Origin: Monilinia fructicola
Lineage: Eukaryota; Ascomycota; Leotiomycetes; Helotiales; Sclerotiniaceae
Length of the DNA stretch: 64,000 nucleotides
Assembly: GCA_008692225.1 (NCBI GenBank)
Contig: VICG01000012.1
Span: 1,922,001 to 1,986,000 of the forward strand
Direction of reading: 5' to 3'
Shown here: in pieces, positions 47,201 to 63,047 of the stretch
How positions within the stretch are numbered: the stretch's first letter is position 1
Layout of the letters: every line of letters begins with the position of its first letter
Made by a program: the position numbers and the translations under genes
The notes under the pieces: model-generated
Database searches by the model: none
What the model was told of the DNA's origin: nothing
Seen by the model: the letters and a program-made list of their open reading frames with translations, nothing else

Positions 47201-47951
47201 GACACTGAGACCGGATCTCGCTTCGTCATTCTCATCATTCATGTTTCCAGACATGGTTCTCATCCCATCATGACTGCCCATCATAAAGTCCGAGTCCATA
47301 GAATCCATGTGATCGTTCCCGTACATCGAAGGAGAGTAGTTGTTGCCCGCATACATGCCCATGGAAGAATCTTGAGACATACCCTCCATCCCCAAAGGAA
47401 CATAACTCATCATGCCAGGCACCATATCCCCCGTAAATCCAGGATATCCCACACTGGCATCCATGGACATCGGACTTGGCTGTACAGAATCTGAATACCC
47501 CATTTGAGGCATCTGCATATTCATTTCGGCCCCCATATTACCGTAAACAATGCCCAAGTCCAATTCACCCGTGGACTGTCGTCGCAACATCGGGTTTTCG
47601 GAGGCAGGTGTTGGTGTGCCAAATTGGAATGAAGTCAAGTTCGAATCACTATTGCCAAACTCTAACATGGAAGAAGATCTGCGATCATTATCTGGCGAAA
47701 ACGCTTGCGAGTAACTCTGTCGCCGTTGTAACTCGTGACTGTTTTTGCATGATGATATCGTCCAAACTATCGCCACCCGTCATGGCACCGTTCATGTTCA
47801 TCGAATTGGGATTATGTTGTGCGGAAGGCTGCTGCTGCTGTTGCTGTTGAGGCCGAGGTATACTCGCAGACCTTGAATGCGCTCTCCTCTCCGCAACCTG
47901 CCGTTGCAGGTCTGCTTGAGTCATTGACGAATTAAAGAAATTATTATTCAT
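44269..47951 (-). CDS. wc-1: White collar 1 blue-light receptor and GATA-type transcription factor (frame broken by five indels)
   Basis: Preferred start is MNNNFFNSSMTQADLQRQ at 47951 (a longer frame opens at 48113). In order: a polyQ tract (about 47830-47850); a Ser/Met-rich N-terminus; a LOV domain (about 47000-46560) with the flavin-binding signature GRNCRFLQ; two further PAS domains; a basic KKKRKRRKG stretch; and a GATA zinc finger, CVNCHTKSTPEWRRGPSGNR then CNSCGLRWAK. After a 354-nt intron (45119-44766) the tail reads SRGSKRSGSKDGD..SPIHSSPLQ and is Gly/Asn/Ser-rich. WC-1 pairs with WC-2 in the nucleus and turns on light-responsive and clock genes. Shifts are needed near 47742 (T5), 47151-47163, 46831 (TC repeat), 46102 (T7) and 44749 (minus 1). 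Conservation resumes after each, so I suspect assembly error. Confidence 0.9.
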
Positions 47952-51620
<3,669 letters not shown>

Positions 51621-52001
51621 AGATTATTATTTATTTATTTATTTATTAATCTACTAACCTATTAATTTATTATTAATTATATACTCTATATACTATATTT
51701 ATTAATTTATTTATTTATATACTTATTTATTTATTTACTTATTATTTTATTTAACCACTTTAAAACATTAACCTATACTTATACTAGAAATAAATCTATA
51801 ATTTAAAAAACCCCTTTTATTAATTAATATACTAAAGGTATTTATTTATAAAAGAAAATAAAAAACTAAGATTTTATACACTTATAAAAATTCATTTATA
51901 ATAGTATACCTATAAAATAATATAAATATACGAATAATCCTTTTCTTCTTATTTTATACACTTAGAATCATATTACGAAGATAATAGAATAATATACCTA
52001 T

Positions 52002-52120
52002 CTATTTATATAGGTTTTAAAAGAGATATATAATTACGAATATAAGACTTATAGTTATTTAACGCAACGTTAATAAAATTTTATAAATCTTTTTAAAATA
52101 TTATAGATTTTATTATAATT
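52002..52120 (+). mobile_element. Second decayed copy of the TIR end seen at 17.9 kb
   Basis: From 52002 the sequence aligns to the end at 17911: over the first 24 bases nearly all differences are C to T or G to A, and the shared core is GGTTTTAAAAGAG. It is followed by similar CTTATAGTTATTTAACG and TTAATAAAATTTTATA. The matching right end was not found. Confidence 0.6.
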
Positions 52121-52237
52121 ATATACTAAAGCGAGTTAATAAAGATTAGTTAACTAGAATAAAAAAGCTAAAGAGGGAAGAGATCTCTAAGGAACTTAAA
52201 GATCTCTTATATATATAGTATCGCTTAGCGTGATGAT

Positions 52238-52264
52238 ATATCACGTGCTTTAGGCACGTGATAT
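52238..52264. repeat. Perfect 11-bp inverted repeat containing CACGTG
   Basis: The arms ATATCACGTGC and GCACGTGATAT surround a 5-base loop. Looser complementarity continues outward (TGATGAT versus TTCGTCA), for about 18-20 bp in all. It stands out as G/C-bearing sequence in an A/T desert. Confidence 0.8.
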
Positions 52265-53215
52265 TCGTCATATATGAGTAGATTAATTAAATATAAGTTA
52301 ATTAGTAATCTTATTATAGCTATAGTAGCTCTTTATATTTAATATTTAATATTTAATATTTAATATTAATTTATATAAATAAGAATTACAACTATAGCTT
52401 ATTATATACCTTACGTTTTTATAATAGAATCCTCGTAAAATTTATATTTTCTTATATAAGTTAAAAATTTTAATAACTTTTATAATTATATATATATACG
52501 AGCTTTAAGTACGGCCGCTCGGGCCGGCTAATAATATAACTCGTCTAAAGCTTAATATTATATAACAACGGCCCTTTATAACCTCCTTCGTAGCTCGTTT
52601 TACGAAACTTATATATAAAATATTTATTTCTTAACAATTTAAAATCTAATAAGTTTAAAAATTATATATTTAGAAAGCGTATAGTCTAAAGAATATAGTG
52701 ATTTATTTTAATATTATTTTATCTATTGTTCTAACTTATAATATTAATATAATATAATTATATACTTTTATTAAAATTTCTATATTTTTATATAAATGTT
52801 ATATATTTTTTTTAAATTAATTAGCTTTTAGTTAATGAGACGTTTTAGAATATATAACTTATAGATATATATTTTAAAAATTAATAATATATTAAACTAG
52901 AAAGCTATTTATTTTTATTTATTCTATTTAAAAAATTATATTCCTTTAAAATAAAACTTTAAAAAAATCTTATATATAACGCTTTTCTTATATAAAATAA
53001 ATTATTTTTTAAAAAATTTATATTATTTAATTTTATAGAATTAATATTTTATTAAATTTTTTTTATAAAAATAAACTAGTTTATTTTTATAGAATTTTAA
53101 ATAATTCTTTATATACTTATTAAAATATTATTAAAAGTTTTTAAATATTTAATAATTTATTAAGGATATTAAAAGTTGAAAAAAATAGAGGTTTTTAGTA
53201 TAAAAACGTAAAAAT

Positions 53216-54179
53216 GTGCGATAAGCTATAGCCGCAACTCTTACCTACACCCTCCACCACAGCCCAATCCAATCCAATCCAAACCCAACCCAAACCCCAA
53301 CCGCAAACCCAATCCAGCTATTCATTCCACTCAACCACCTAGGTAATATATTACCTTCCCTTTCTTTGTCATTCTTTCCCCCTTAATTCCAAGAAGAAAA
53401 AAAAAAGAAAGAAAAAAACGAAAGAAAAAAAAGAAAGCAATCAAAAAAGAAGGAAAAGAAAAGAAAGGACTACAACTAAACACTAATTACCTACCTAGTA
53501 TACCAAGGAACGAACTCCCTCCTCATCAATTTCCTACACCCATGATCCATCAAAGGATGATGCCAATATTACCAGGCCTGTATGTACCACATTGCATCCA
53601 TCACCTGCACCTGCACCATATGCAAGTGTCAATCAATTAACCGCAGTCAGCCTCGTACCAATTATGTATGTAGGGTCCCCTTCATTACGACATCACCAAA
53701 TTTCTCTTCAATCTACTCGATAAGTATTTTTTTTTTTTCACTATTTTTGGTAATTTTGGTTGGAACCTTCTTTTTGGTCAACATATCGGAAAATCCTCCG
53801 TTTTCTCTTCTCCCTTCCCTTCTCTCTTCGCTCTTCTCTCCCTTCTCTCCCTTCTCTCACTTCTCTCCCCCCCTTCTCTCCATCTTTCCATCTCTCTGAC
53901 TACCTATCTTCTTTGCATACAAATGAAATCAGACTCCTGCACTATTTAGAACACGAAAAGGTCTGAAGATTCCGTCATCACTACGACCCCTCCCCCATTC
54001 AGAAAGGGTTAGCTTGCCTGACCCTTGACTTGCTCCCTACGTTCCTGCAATGTCATCCACTACCCACGAAAGTGTTCAAGTGTTATTGATGACTCGCCAA
54101 ACCCCACCCACTCCTTAAGCCCAGCCATTCCAAAGATTAACCCGGAGAGTATACGTAATCATGTGGTATCATTCTATCA
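53216..54179. other. Intergenic region downstream of pse1
   Basis: CCAATCCAA-type repeats at 53260-53320, A-rich tracts at 53390-53465 and CTTCTCTCC at 53810-53885. Frames here are low complexity. No gene seen. Confidence 0.5.
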
Positions 54180-57100
54180 TCAAAAATTTATCTCATATAT
54201 CCTCAACCACCCATGCAATTCGAATATCAATCCCAAGTTGAAGAGAAAGATCAAGCAAACCATGCTTGGACCCTTGCTTGAGTTTTCGGGGCCAAGTTGC
54301 GTCAAAATATTCAAAGGATTGACCCCTGCTGCCGCGAGGAGATTCTTGACAGCTTCAACGACCCTGTTGGCGGTGGGTCCTTGTAGTGTCTCGGCTTCAA
54401 GAGCTTGGACGACGAAAAGGAATACCTTATCTGGTCGAGCAGTAACCGCGGGATTTTTGTCTGGTGATATATTAGTGAGGTCCCACGTCAATTGTCAATA
54501 TATAGACTTACTGTTCGATGAGCTGAGTAAGGAAAAGGTATGCATATGGAGCAGCTTCTTCATCATTTACTACGGGTAAGGTATCAATCCATGCAGTCAC
54601 GACTTCTTGTTGGTTCGCAACACCGGCTGGGTTGAAATGCAATATCTTGGCGATAGCGGCGCAAGCGTTCTCCGTAGCGTAGACGTCATCATCGCCTCTC
54701 GCGTTGGGGATCTGTGCAGCCCTGAATAAAAGCTCAATGACGCTGCCTACAAATTGTGTCCATTGTGAACCACCTCGTTGTGCAGCGACACCGATACCAT
54801 AGGTGGCGGCTTGACGGTTAGCAGGAGCAGGATCTTGACATCCAGCAATCAACGGGGCTTTGATCAGAGATTCCATGTATTTGTAGCTTGAGTCACCACA
54901 AAATTCAAGAACGTCATCAATAATACACAAGCCCCATTGTCTTTGTGTAGGGTCCTCGCTTGAAAGGAATGCCGAGTAGGTCGTAAGGAGCTTTTCCCAC
55001 GATGGTAAGAATTGTGTACCATGATTCTTGAAAATGCAATGGAATGCTTTGTTCATGTCGGAAAGAAGAGTTTGATCGTCCTCGATGGCGTAGAGTGTTT
55101 CCTCCGAATCCTCATCACCTTCTTCTCGATTTGCATCGGCGCGTTCCTCTATTCTAGCTTTAACACGTCCCTTGTAATCATCAAGCGCGGAAATAGCAGA
55201 ATCCATGAATAATTCCATGTGCTGCGGGGTAAGACAATTTTTGCCCATTACCTCTACCGATTCGTAGAAACATTGATACATTTCGGCAAGCGTATCAATA
55301 GCTGGCTCGGCACTTAGCACCTCCAAGATCTTGGGGATTGTATTTTCCCAAAGACCTCTTAATTCAGCAGACTCTGCCCCATATGCTTTCTTGTACGAAT
55401 TGAGGAGCTGTGGCACACTTCGCTGATACCACCCACGCGAACGGGGTCATGGAAGAAGAATGCCAGACCTGGCAGAGCAATATTTGCCATGACAGCTTGG
55501 ACGTAAGAAGCAAAATTTTCTTCCAACACCTGAGCGTAAACAACCAAAAGTTCAATTGCCATGTGTTTGTCATCAAGAGTGCTAGTTTTGATACCAATCA
55601 CTTTCCCTTTGAGCGGGACAAGTTCCCAACCTTCTTGCGCCTGTACAGCCTCGACCTCATCTTCATCATCAAGAAGTTGAATATCTGCTTTAGCGCTTGC
55701 CAACTCCAACAGAGGAGGCATGACGTATCCTAGATATTCAAGGAAGTCGGTACCCATGACCCTACACATACGCCCCCAGCAGTGCATAAGATATTGAGCT
55801 TGTGGATCATCGGCATCTACAAGACCTTGTTGAACGCTGGCCAGTAATTGAACCAATACTGTTTTTTGCGTCATTGCCCAGTCTCTCTCTTCCAACAGCT
55901 AAAGCGATAAGAGTAGCACACTCCATTGCCTTCGCGCGCAATAAACGCAATTCCTTTGTTGCCTCCTCCTTCAAAACGTTGAAGAGTATATAGGCATCAA
56001 GGTGTCATAGTACGTAGCAAAGGCAGCCTCTGCAGAGTCGGCAATAGTGGCGATAGTAGACAGAGCTTGTTCTTGAACATATCTCTTTGGACTTTGAAGA
56101 AGTTGGAACAAGTTGGTTAACAAGTCGTCCAAGTATGGCTCGAGAATTGTCTTTTCCGCTTCTTCACAGAAGTTGACGAGAGCAGCTGCTGCGTGAGCTT
56201 GAACACGGGGTTCTGGGCTGCTTAGAACCGGGATTATATTGCGCACTACGTTTTGGTGATATTGCTCCTGCATGGTTCCTGCAAAATCTGTACTCATTTG
56301 TCCAAGAGCATTGCAACCGGCCCAACGCACACGTGGGTGTGGATCGCTCAGGGCGGGAACAACAAGTTCCAGGACCTTGTTCAATTCTCCAAGCATCAAG
56401 TCCCTGCATCCCTCTGAAATTGCCGAAATCGCCATTAACGCGGCATGCCTGTCTCTCCATGCCTCAGAGAGCATCATTCTAGGAAGCCAATTAAATGTAG
56501 GTGCCAAAATAACTGATCCTCCAAGTTTGTTTTGCTAATCGGTCCATGCATTGCTCACCAGCAACATGGTTTAAGTCGCTTTCCTCGGGGTCCATCTATT
56601 CAAGTTAGTGGATGGCTCTGGCAAATTGAGAAAGATAACAATACATCATCAGAAGCATTCCATTCAGCTGCATCGTCGTCGTCAATGCCGATATCAGTCA
56701 TGAGACTCAAGCATTGAGTGATCATGTCTGTGACAAAACTTGGGTCTTTTTTCACCATAGCTGGAGCATAATCTGCGAATGTTGCCATGAGTTCGAGTGC
56801 ATTTTTGACGAGCTTGATCGGTCAATTCTTTGTCCTGGATTATTTGAACTGAGAACGTGACTAGATTGTGAAATAATGGCTTGAACATCTTCGGGGCAAC
56901 CTCTGCAAGGTTCATAAGTGAGATCAGTGCTGTGGTGAGACCCTCCGAGTCCTGAGCTTCCTTCAAAGGTGGTAAAATCGAAAGCACTTCTGGGATGAGC
57001 GCATAATATTTTAGTTGTGACTTTTTGCCGAGACTAGAGAAAAAGGATGCAAATGCTTCCATGGCAGCCAAGCGGACCTTGTGATATTGTTAGCGGCTCA

Positions 57101-57840
57101 CCCTATATTCCACGAGTAAAGATGACTTACTTCTGTTTCGTTATCTTGAAAGCCGCCTTTGAAAGCCGTAAGTACTGTATCTTCATGTTGTTTTTTTCAA
57201 TTATGCCAGGAGTTGTAGCAAATATTCTGTATGCAATTTCTCTCTGTCCAGATACCTGTGAAGAGCTTAGAGTGGAGAGAACACCCAAGATTTCTGGCCA
57301 TTGTTCACCTACGAATCGTTAGTTCTCCCGTTCATAACATGCATATCCTGCGCCGAAATTACATACCATTATCAGAATATTCTCTAGCTATTTCGGCAAC
57401 CGCATCCCCAATTTTATTTCTCACTGGATTCGACTTCTCGAGGCCTAATGCTTCTATGAGTTTTTGTCGAATAACATATGCCTGTTGCTTTGGGATGGCG
57501 AGGAATAACTCGATTGTGTTGTTATCATCTATTTTGCGCGATTTGGAAGCTATACGACGGAAGATAACCGCAGCAAAGGATCGGGTCTACAAAGTGTTTG
57601 AAATTAGTGAGACAACTCTCCTACTCAAATCTTGAGACTCAGTGATATAGATCCTACAGTTGCATCATTGGAACCATGAATATGCTCAACCAAACCCATC
57701 AGCAGCATTTCAGGTTTGGTGGCTACCCAGTTGCTGTTCAAGTGCTCCTCGGCTTGTGAGCGAACATTATTGTCGGTAGATTGCAGAGCTGACAGTAACT
57801 GGGCGAGCTCTGCATGTGCTTCTGCTGGAAGAATAGACAT
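54180..57840 (-). CDS. pse1: PSE1/KAP121-type importin beta (IPO5), frame broken by eight small indels
   Basis: Start [19 protein letters not shown] at 57840. Inferred exon starts are 57840, 57586, 57308, 57077, 56595 and 54460 (donors GTAGGA, GTATGT, GTAAGT, GTATTG, GTAAGT). HEAT repeats run throughout; diagnostic strings are [56 protein letters not shown] and [17 protein letters not shown]. Pse1/Kap121 carries ribosomal proteins, histones and transcription factors into the nucleus and releases them to RanGTP. Shifts are needed near 57191 (T7), 56812 (T5), 56530 (T4), 55987 (TA repeat), 55862 (T6), 55427-55434, 55412-55419 (TG repeat) and 54454 (T5). The conserved frame resumes each time. 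The last residues before the stop are uncertain. Confidence 0.9.
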
Positions 57841-59647
57841 GTTGATGTGTGGGTTGGACGACTCGAGAGGATTCAATGGATACGAGGAATCGGAAAGCGG
57901 AAGGTTTGGAGTAGGTATTAGGAAGAAGTTATGAAGTTTGGCGCGAGGCGCATTCGATGCGCCTTAATTCCTACAAGCTCGAGGGAAAAGAGATATTATG
58001 GTAAAAAAAGTAAAATCGAAAAATGTATCGATTCTTAGAAAGGGAATGTTTTCGTTTTCTTTATTTAAAATGTCAAAGTTGAATGAAGTTGTAGTGGGGG
58101 GAGGTTTTAGATTTCCTACTAAATTTTTTTGAGATCAAAACAATTAAAGTTGCCCGTGTCGCGCTAAAAGTTGAGCACAGCTGGGCATTCATTATTCATT
58201 TAGTATTATATAATATAATAAGACGATTAAGCAATTAAACTAAATCAATATTAATAATTAAAAGATTTTATTTATTTATATTATTATATAAAGTATATAC
58301 ATATATATATATTATTTGTTTATAATATTTATAATATTTATATATCTCATTTTTATATATTACTTTTATATATTACTTTTATATATTATTTTTATATATT
58401 ATTTTTATATACTATTTTTATATATTATTTATTTATATATATATAATTAATATATTCATTAAGATTAGATAGATATTAATAATATTATATAATTACTACT
58501 CGTAAATAATATTCTATTATTTTCTTATAGACTATATATAATTAAAATAAATTATTTAATACTATTTAAATATTAAAGAGAAGCATTTATATTTTATATT
58601 ATATAGTATTAAGAATGATTAATAATAATAATAAAACGAACTAATACTATTAATATTATTTAGATATTTAGATGTATTATATACCGTAACTTACTTAAAT
58701 ACCCGTGGAATTGTAAGACCTCGATTATATGATATCCGACATCACTATAATTTATAAGATCTTACATATTAGACATCCCTAAGAGCTTCATTCTTAAAAT
58801 AAACGCGCGTGATCCAAGGTTGGTTCTCATCTTTTACTCTTGCCGTGGTACAGTACGGAGCATGTTGAATGGGATGTTTACGTCTTTCTTATATCAAGAT
58901 GGATAAATCCAATAGCAAGGGATACCTTTTCCAGGTTACTTGTATACCTACTAGCTAGAGGTACTTATTAGGTCTTTAGTTCTACTAGGTATTAGATGAA
59001 TTCATGGATCCTATTTTAAATACCTAATTACCTAAGTAATATTTAAAATCCGTATTTATTATACATTTTCATTTTATTTTATTTTATTTTATTTTATTTT
59101 ATTTATTTTATTTTATTTTATTTTATTTTATTTTATTTTATTTTATTTTATTTTATTTTATTTTATTTTATTTTATTTTTATTTTATTTTTATTTTATTT
59201 TATTTTATTTTATTTTATTTTATTTTATTTTATTTTATTTTATTTTATTTTATTTTATTTTATTTTATTTTATTTTACTCTTCTCTTCAATTTAAAGCAA
59301 TTCAAAATCTACTGCTTATACAATAATGGACTTTACCTATATCATTCAATAGATCGTTCAAACCTCATTTTTAGATAAACAAACCTTCTTCTCCTTGCAT
59401 ATCAAATTTACACCAAATTTCTTAGGTCCAAAGGGACAATCCCAGTGTGCCGCTGCTACCCCTCAATCCATCATCACCCAACCATCCATCATTATATCAT
59501 CATCATCATCATCATCATCATCAATTCAATTTCCATCTATTTTACAACAGCAACCGAGAATATCGATCCGACATCTCGAATCTATAAAGGATTAAACTAA
59601 AACCACGTAGCGATATAACCCGAGTTTCCTATCGAAAAATATCAAAG
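57841..59647. other. Divergent region between pse1 and sds23 with AT-rich block and pentamer repeat
   Basis: 58190-58720 is almost pure A/T with no frame and no visible TIRs. A (TTTTA)n array lies at 59064-59276. (ATC)n at about 59500-59520 is in the probable sds23 leader, which includes a CCAAATTT-like start region from 59400. Confidence 0.55.
59064..59276. repeat. (TTTTA)n pentanucleotide array
   Basis: About 210 bp of tandem ATTTT/TTTTA with a few 4- and 6-base variants. Confidence 0.97.
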
Positions 59648-61200
59648 ATGGCAGATCGTACGTTCTTCGATCCTCCCTCCAGACAGGGCACTTCTTCTCC
59701 CAGTAATAACAATACTACGAATATCAGCCATCGTTCTTCTAGCTTCGCGGACAACTTACGACACTCGCCAAGAGCTCAAAGACATCCATCATTTACACAA
59801 GCGGCAGTTCAAGAGCTACTCAATCACCCTCCAGCGCCGAAAAGTGGAGATCCAAGATTTGCAGGAAGAGATTGGAGACAAATACAAGTTGGAGAACTTG
59901 TCCAGGAAACTGATATCCATTGGTGCGAACTCGACACAGATGTCGAACATGCGACAAAGGTTTACATGTATTTCCTCCCATCATAGCATCGTAATACTAA
60001 TCTCTTACACAGGCACTGATAGAATCCGGCCCTCCCAATGTGATCCTTATCCGCGAAACGCCAAATGATGCGACTGCTTGCGATAGCTTCGATTACAATG
60101 ACCTCAATGCATACCTACTGGTTATCCTTGGACTAGCAAATCCTGATGAAGAACAGAAAGAGGCCTTTTCGCAATTAGCAGGCAAAGCTCTGGAGCGTGC
60201 ACCTATCCCACTTCGAGAGGTGATCACACTTGCCAAGAAGGAACCTCTTACGACCCTTTCCCAATCAGAAGACCTTTCCAAGGCCGTGGAAATATTTGGC
60301 AGTGGTGTACATCGCATTCTTGTTTGCAAACCGGGGACTACAACAGTTGTGGGAATTTTGAGTCAGTTGAAGTTGGTTAAGTTCTTGTGGGATAATGGTA
60401 GCAGTTTCCCGGCCATTGATCAGTTGTATCCAACTATCTTGAGGGATTTGAACATCGGAAAACAGCAAGCTATTGCCATCAAGTGAGTTGCCAAACCATT
60501 CGTCATACAAGTTTGCTAACAAGGATGCAGTGGTGATAAACCTCTCACAGATGCCCTTCAACTTATGAGCAATGAGGGATTAACCAGTATTGCAGTAGTT
60601 GACAACGCTGCAAATGTTGTTGGCAATATTTCAACGGCTGATACTAGACTTCTTACACACACAAGTAGTTTACCTCTCCTCCAGTCCTCCTGCATCCACT
60701 TCATCTCTATAATACTGAGCGAACGAGGAATTGGTGACGGAAAGGATTCCTTCCCAGTCTTCCACGTTAACCCTTATTCAACTCTTGCTCATACAGTAGC
60801 AAAACTTGTTGCTACTAGATCTCATCGTATGTGGGTAGTTGAGTCTGCATCTCCATCCCCATCCGCTCCTGCAACCCCATCACTTACACACGCCTCTATC
60901 GTTCAACAACCAAGCGGCAGTGGCTCTGTACCACCCTCACCTTCATTCCCTGTCGTATCCGCCGCAGCCTTACCCGGTGCACGTATCTCTGGTCGTTTGA
61001 CGGGTGTTATTACATTGTCCGATATCCTCAATCTCTTTGCTCGCACATCGGGTCTTAATCCCTTGAATCCAAATGAATCCCGAGCGAGAAGAAGAAGGAG
61101 CTCAAGTGCTTCGTTAAGACCAAGTATAGACTCCTCAAGGGGGGACTATTTGGATACAATACGGGGCGAACGTGGATCGAGTGTAGATCTCAGGAGATGA
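59648..61200 (+). CDS. sds23: SDS23/Moc1, CBS-domain regulator of stress and cell-cycle transition
   Basis: Exons are 59648-59959, 60013-60482 and 60531-61200, in phase, giving 483 residues. The N-terminus is Ser-rich; family strings are [39 protein letters not shown] and [18 protein letters not shown]. Four CBS motifs can be placed: two before intron 2 (about residues 90-270), a third at [20 protein letters not shown] and a fourth ending in [18 protein letters not shown] Pro/Ser insert lies between the halves of the last one, and the C-terminus is basic and Ser-rich. Sds23 proteins bind and restrain PP2A/PP6-type phosphatases and link glucose/stress status to mitosis. The gene is undamaged, with GTTTAC and GTGAGT donors. 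Confidence 0.93.
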
Positions 61201-61837
61201 AATATTACGGGGTGAAAGGTGCCCCGGTAGAGTTTTCGATATGAACGAAGCAAACAAGAATCAAACAAACGAACTCTAATTACCCGAGAGCAATCAGGGA
61301 AGTCGTTTGTAGGAACGGAAGGGAAAGATTCATGGGAACTCGGAGCAGACTGGAAAGGAAGTCGAAAATGACGAGGTTCTAGAGAAACAGGCCAACAACA
61401 ATGAGACGTTTTGCGTGGCCCAAGATGAATCAGTGATAAGGATTCATGTGCGTAAATCAGGACTCAAATTTCATCAAAGTAAGAAGGGCCTAGGCCAGAG
61501 ATGTGTTCAATCTATAAAGCGAGCAAAGCGTCATTTATGAGCGATTTCAATTCTCCTTCTCCGCGCGCGTCTCCTTGTGCTTTTCTTTTCTTTTCTTTCC
61601 TTTGAATCGAATCGCATTGGATCATGCATACATACGTACATGTTATGCAATGCCATGCCATGCCATGCCATGCCATGCCATGCGATGCGATGCAAGATGA
61701 GAATTGTGGTTCTTGTTCAGTAGATAGATATCATAGCTAGCATATGATGTGACATGACATAATACCATAGGTCTAAGAAATTTAAAGCTTTGCTTTGCTC
61801 TATTTTGTTTGGTTCTAGCTTGTTTGATTATCCTCTT

Positions 61838-61839
<2 letters not shown>

Positions 61840-61873
<34 letters not shown>
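61840..61873. repeat. (TA)n microsatellite
   Basis: Seventeen or so TA units, reading as Tyr-Ile on the minus strand. Not coding. Confidence 0.95.
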
Positions 61874-61883
<10 letters not shown>

Positions 61884-62498
61884 AGCATGTGTATATGTGT
61901 TATATACTTCTAGCTGACTTATGTAGCGTTGAGATGAGATGAGTTGAGTTGAGTTGAATCCAGTTCAGTGGTATCATCACCCACCCACCCATCCGCACAC
62001 CTTCCTCCCTCCCTCCCTACTTAACCCAACCTAACCCCTCACTCACATTAAACTAACAACAATACCGCCCTCCACAAATCTGAGGATATTGAACCTCGAT
62101 CTATCTATTCATTCACTCACTCACTCACTCACTCACTCATTCATCCATCCATTCATCCTCTACCCTCCTTAACCGAATAACACGCTCCTTCTTTTTGCCG
62201 ATTGCTTATTGCTCGCTCGCTTGCCAAATTTATTTCACCGGAGAAAATTATTTAGTTTACCTAGCGTTATGGATATTTTGATAACGTGGTGGTGGTGGTG
62301 GTGGTAGTGGTGGAAATTGGACTGAGGGTTTGTTTTTGGTGGGTTGAGGTTGAGATCCAAGGGACAGAGCAGAGACACTAACCTACCTAATATATATTCC
62401 AGGATCCTTTGGCGTCGGGTCATTCCGTCGCATGCTTTCGCCGCATCTGGTTGTAGCTGTTGTATTCTCATTGCAGTCCCGGGGATGAAGTCGGGGGT

Positions 62499-63047
62499 CT
62501 AGTGGAAGGAGGTGGCTCGTTCTCTGTTTATCCATCGCGTATCCCGTGTCTGTTTGTGGAACTCTTGTGTTTTGTTGATCGGGGGATGGGTAGCGGTTGG
62601 AAGTGGAATCATGTCGTTTTGATGAGATGTTTTGGGGGGTGCGGAGAAGGTATCGATCGTGCCTGGTCTGTGGTGGAAATTGCGCAAAAGGTGTAGGGGG
62701 ATGTGGATGAATAGGGACGCCATTGGATACGAGGATGAAGATGGTGCAGTGACGGTGGGTTGTGGTTGAAATGATTGGCATTGTGAATGGTTTGGGTGTT
62801 GGAGGAGACGATAGGTTGGTTGATTATGGAGGAATGACAGTGAGGATATTATTGTCGTCGTCGTCGTCGTCGATGTCGGGGGGATAATACATGGGGCCAA
62901 TGATAGCGAGCTGTTGTTGAAATTGTTCTCATGCTGGGGATCGGATGCGGGCATGTACTTTAGCTGCGGCGAATTGTTTTCGAGATGGCCTTCATCTTGG
63001 ATGTGGAGAGGAGTGTATCTGCGCGTCCTATTCTTGATTATTGCCAT
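62499..63047 (-). CDS. Possible hypothetical protein, weak
   Basis: A 182-codon frame starting MAIIKNRTRRYTPLHIQDEG, with Thr runs and a Ser/Pro/His-rich middle. No domain, membrane segment or intron-supported extension is evident. A second 132-codon frame overlaps its 3' half. It could be a real lineage-specific gene or chance. I see nothing in its neighbourhood that helps. Confidence 0.2.
   Translation of the reverse strand: MAIIKNRTRRYTPLHIQDEGHLENNSPQLKYMPASDPQHENNFNNSSLSLAPCIIPPTSTTTTTTIISSLSFLHNQPTYRLLQHPNHSQCQSFQPQPTVTAPSSSSYPMASLFIHIPLHLLRNFHHRPGTIDTFSAPPKTSHQNDMIPLPTATHPPINKTQEFHKQTRDTRWINRERATSFH

Larger units (their letters stand above)
51621..53215. other. AT-rich RIP-like block
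   Basis: About 1.6 kb of mostly A/T with no frame over 60 codons. Embedded features are a decayed TIR end at 52002, a hairpin-forming inverted repeat at 52238-52264, and a GC-rich spot at about 52510-52528. The composition is what RIP leaves of transposons. The original element type is not visible. Confidence 0.7.

Noticed and set aside
47192..47850. Plus-strand frames of 100 and 124 codons inside wc-1
   Set aside because: They are shadows of the Met/Asp-rich coding sequence on the other strand.
58190..58720. Third TIR element in the A/T block between pse1 and sds23
   Set aside because: I found no inverted ends, nor the GGTTTTAAAAGAG core.
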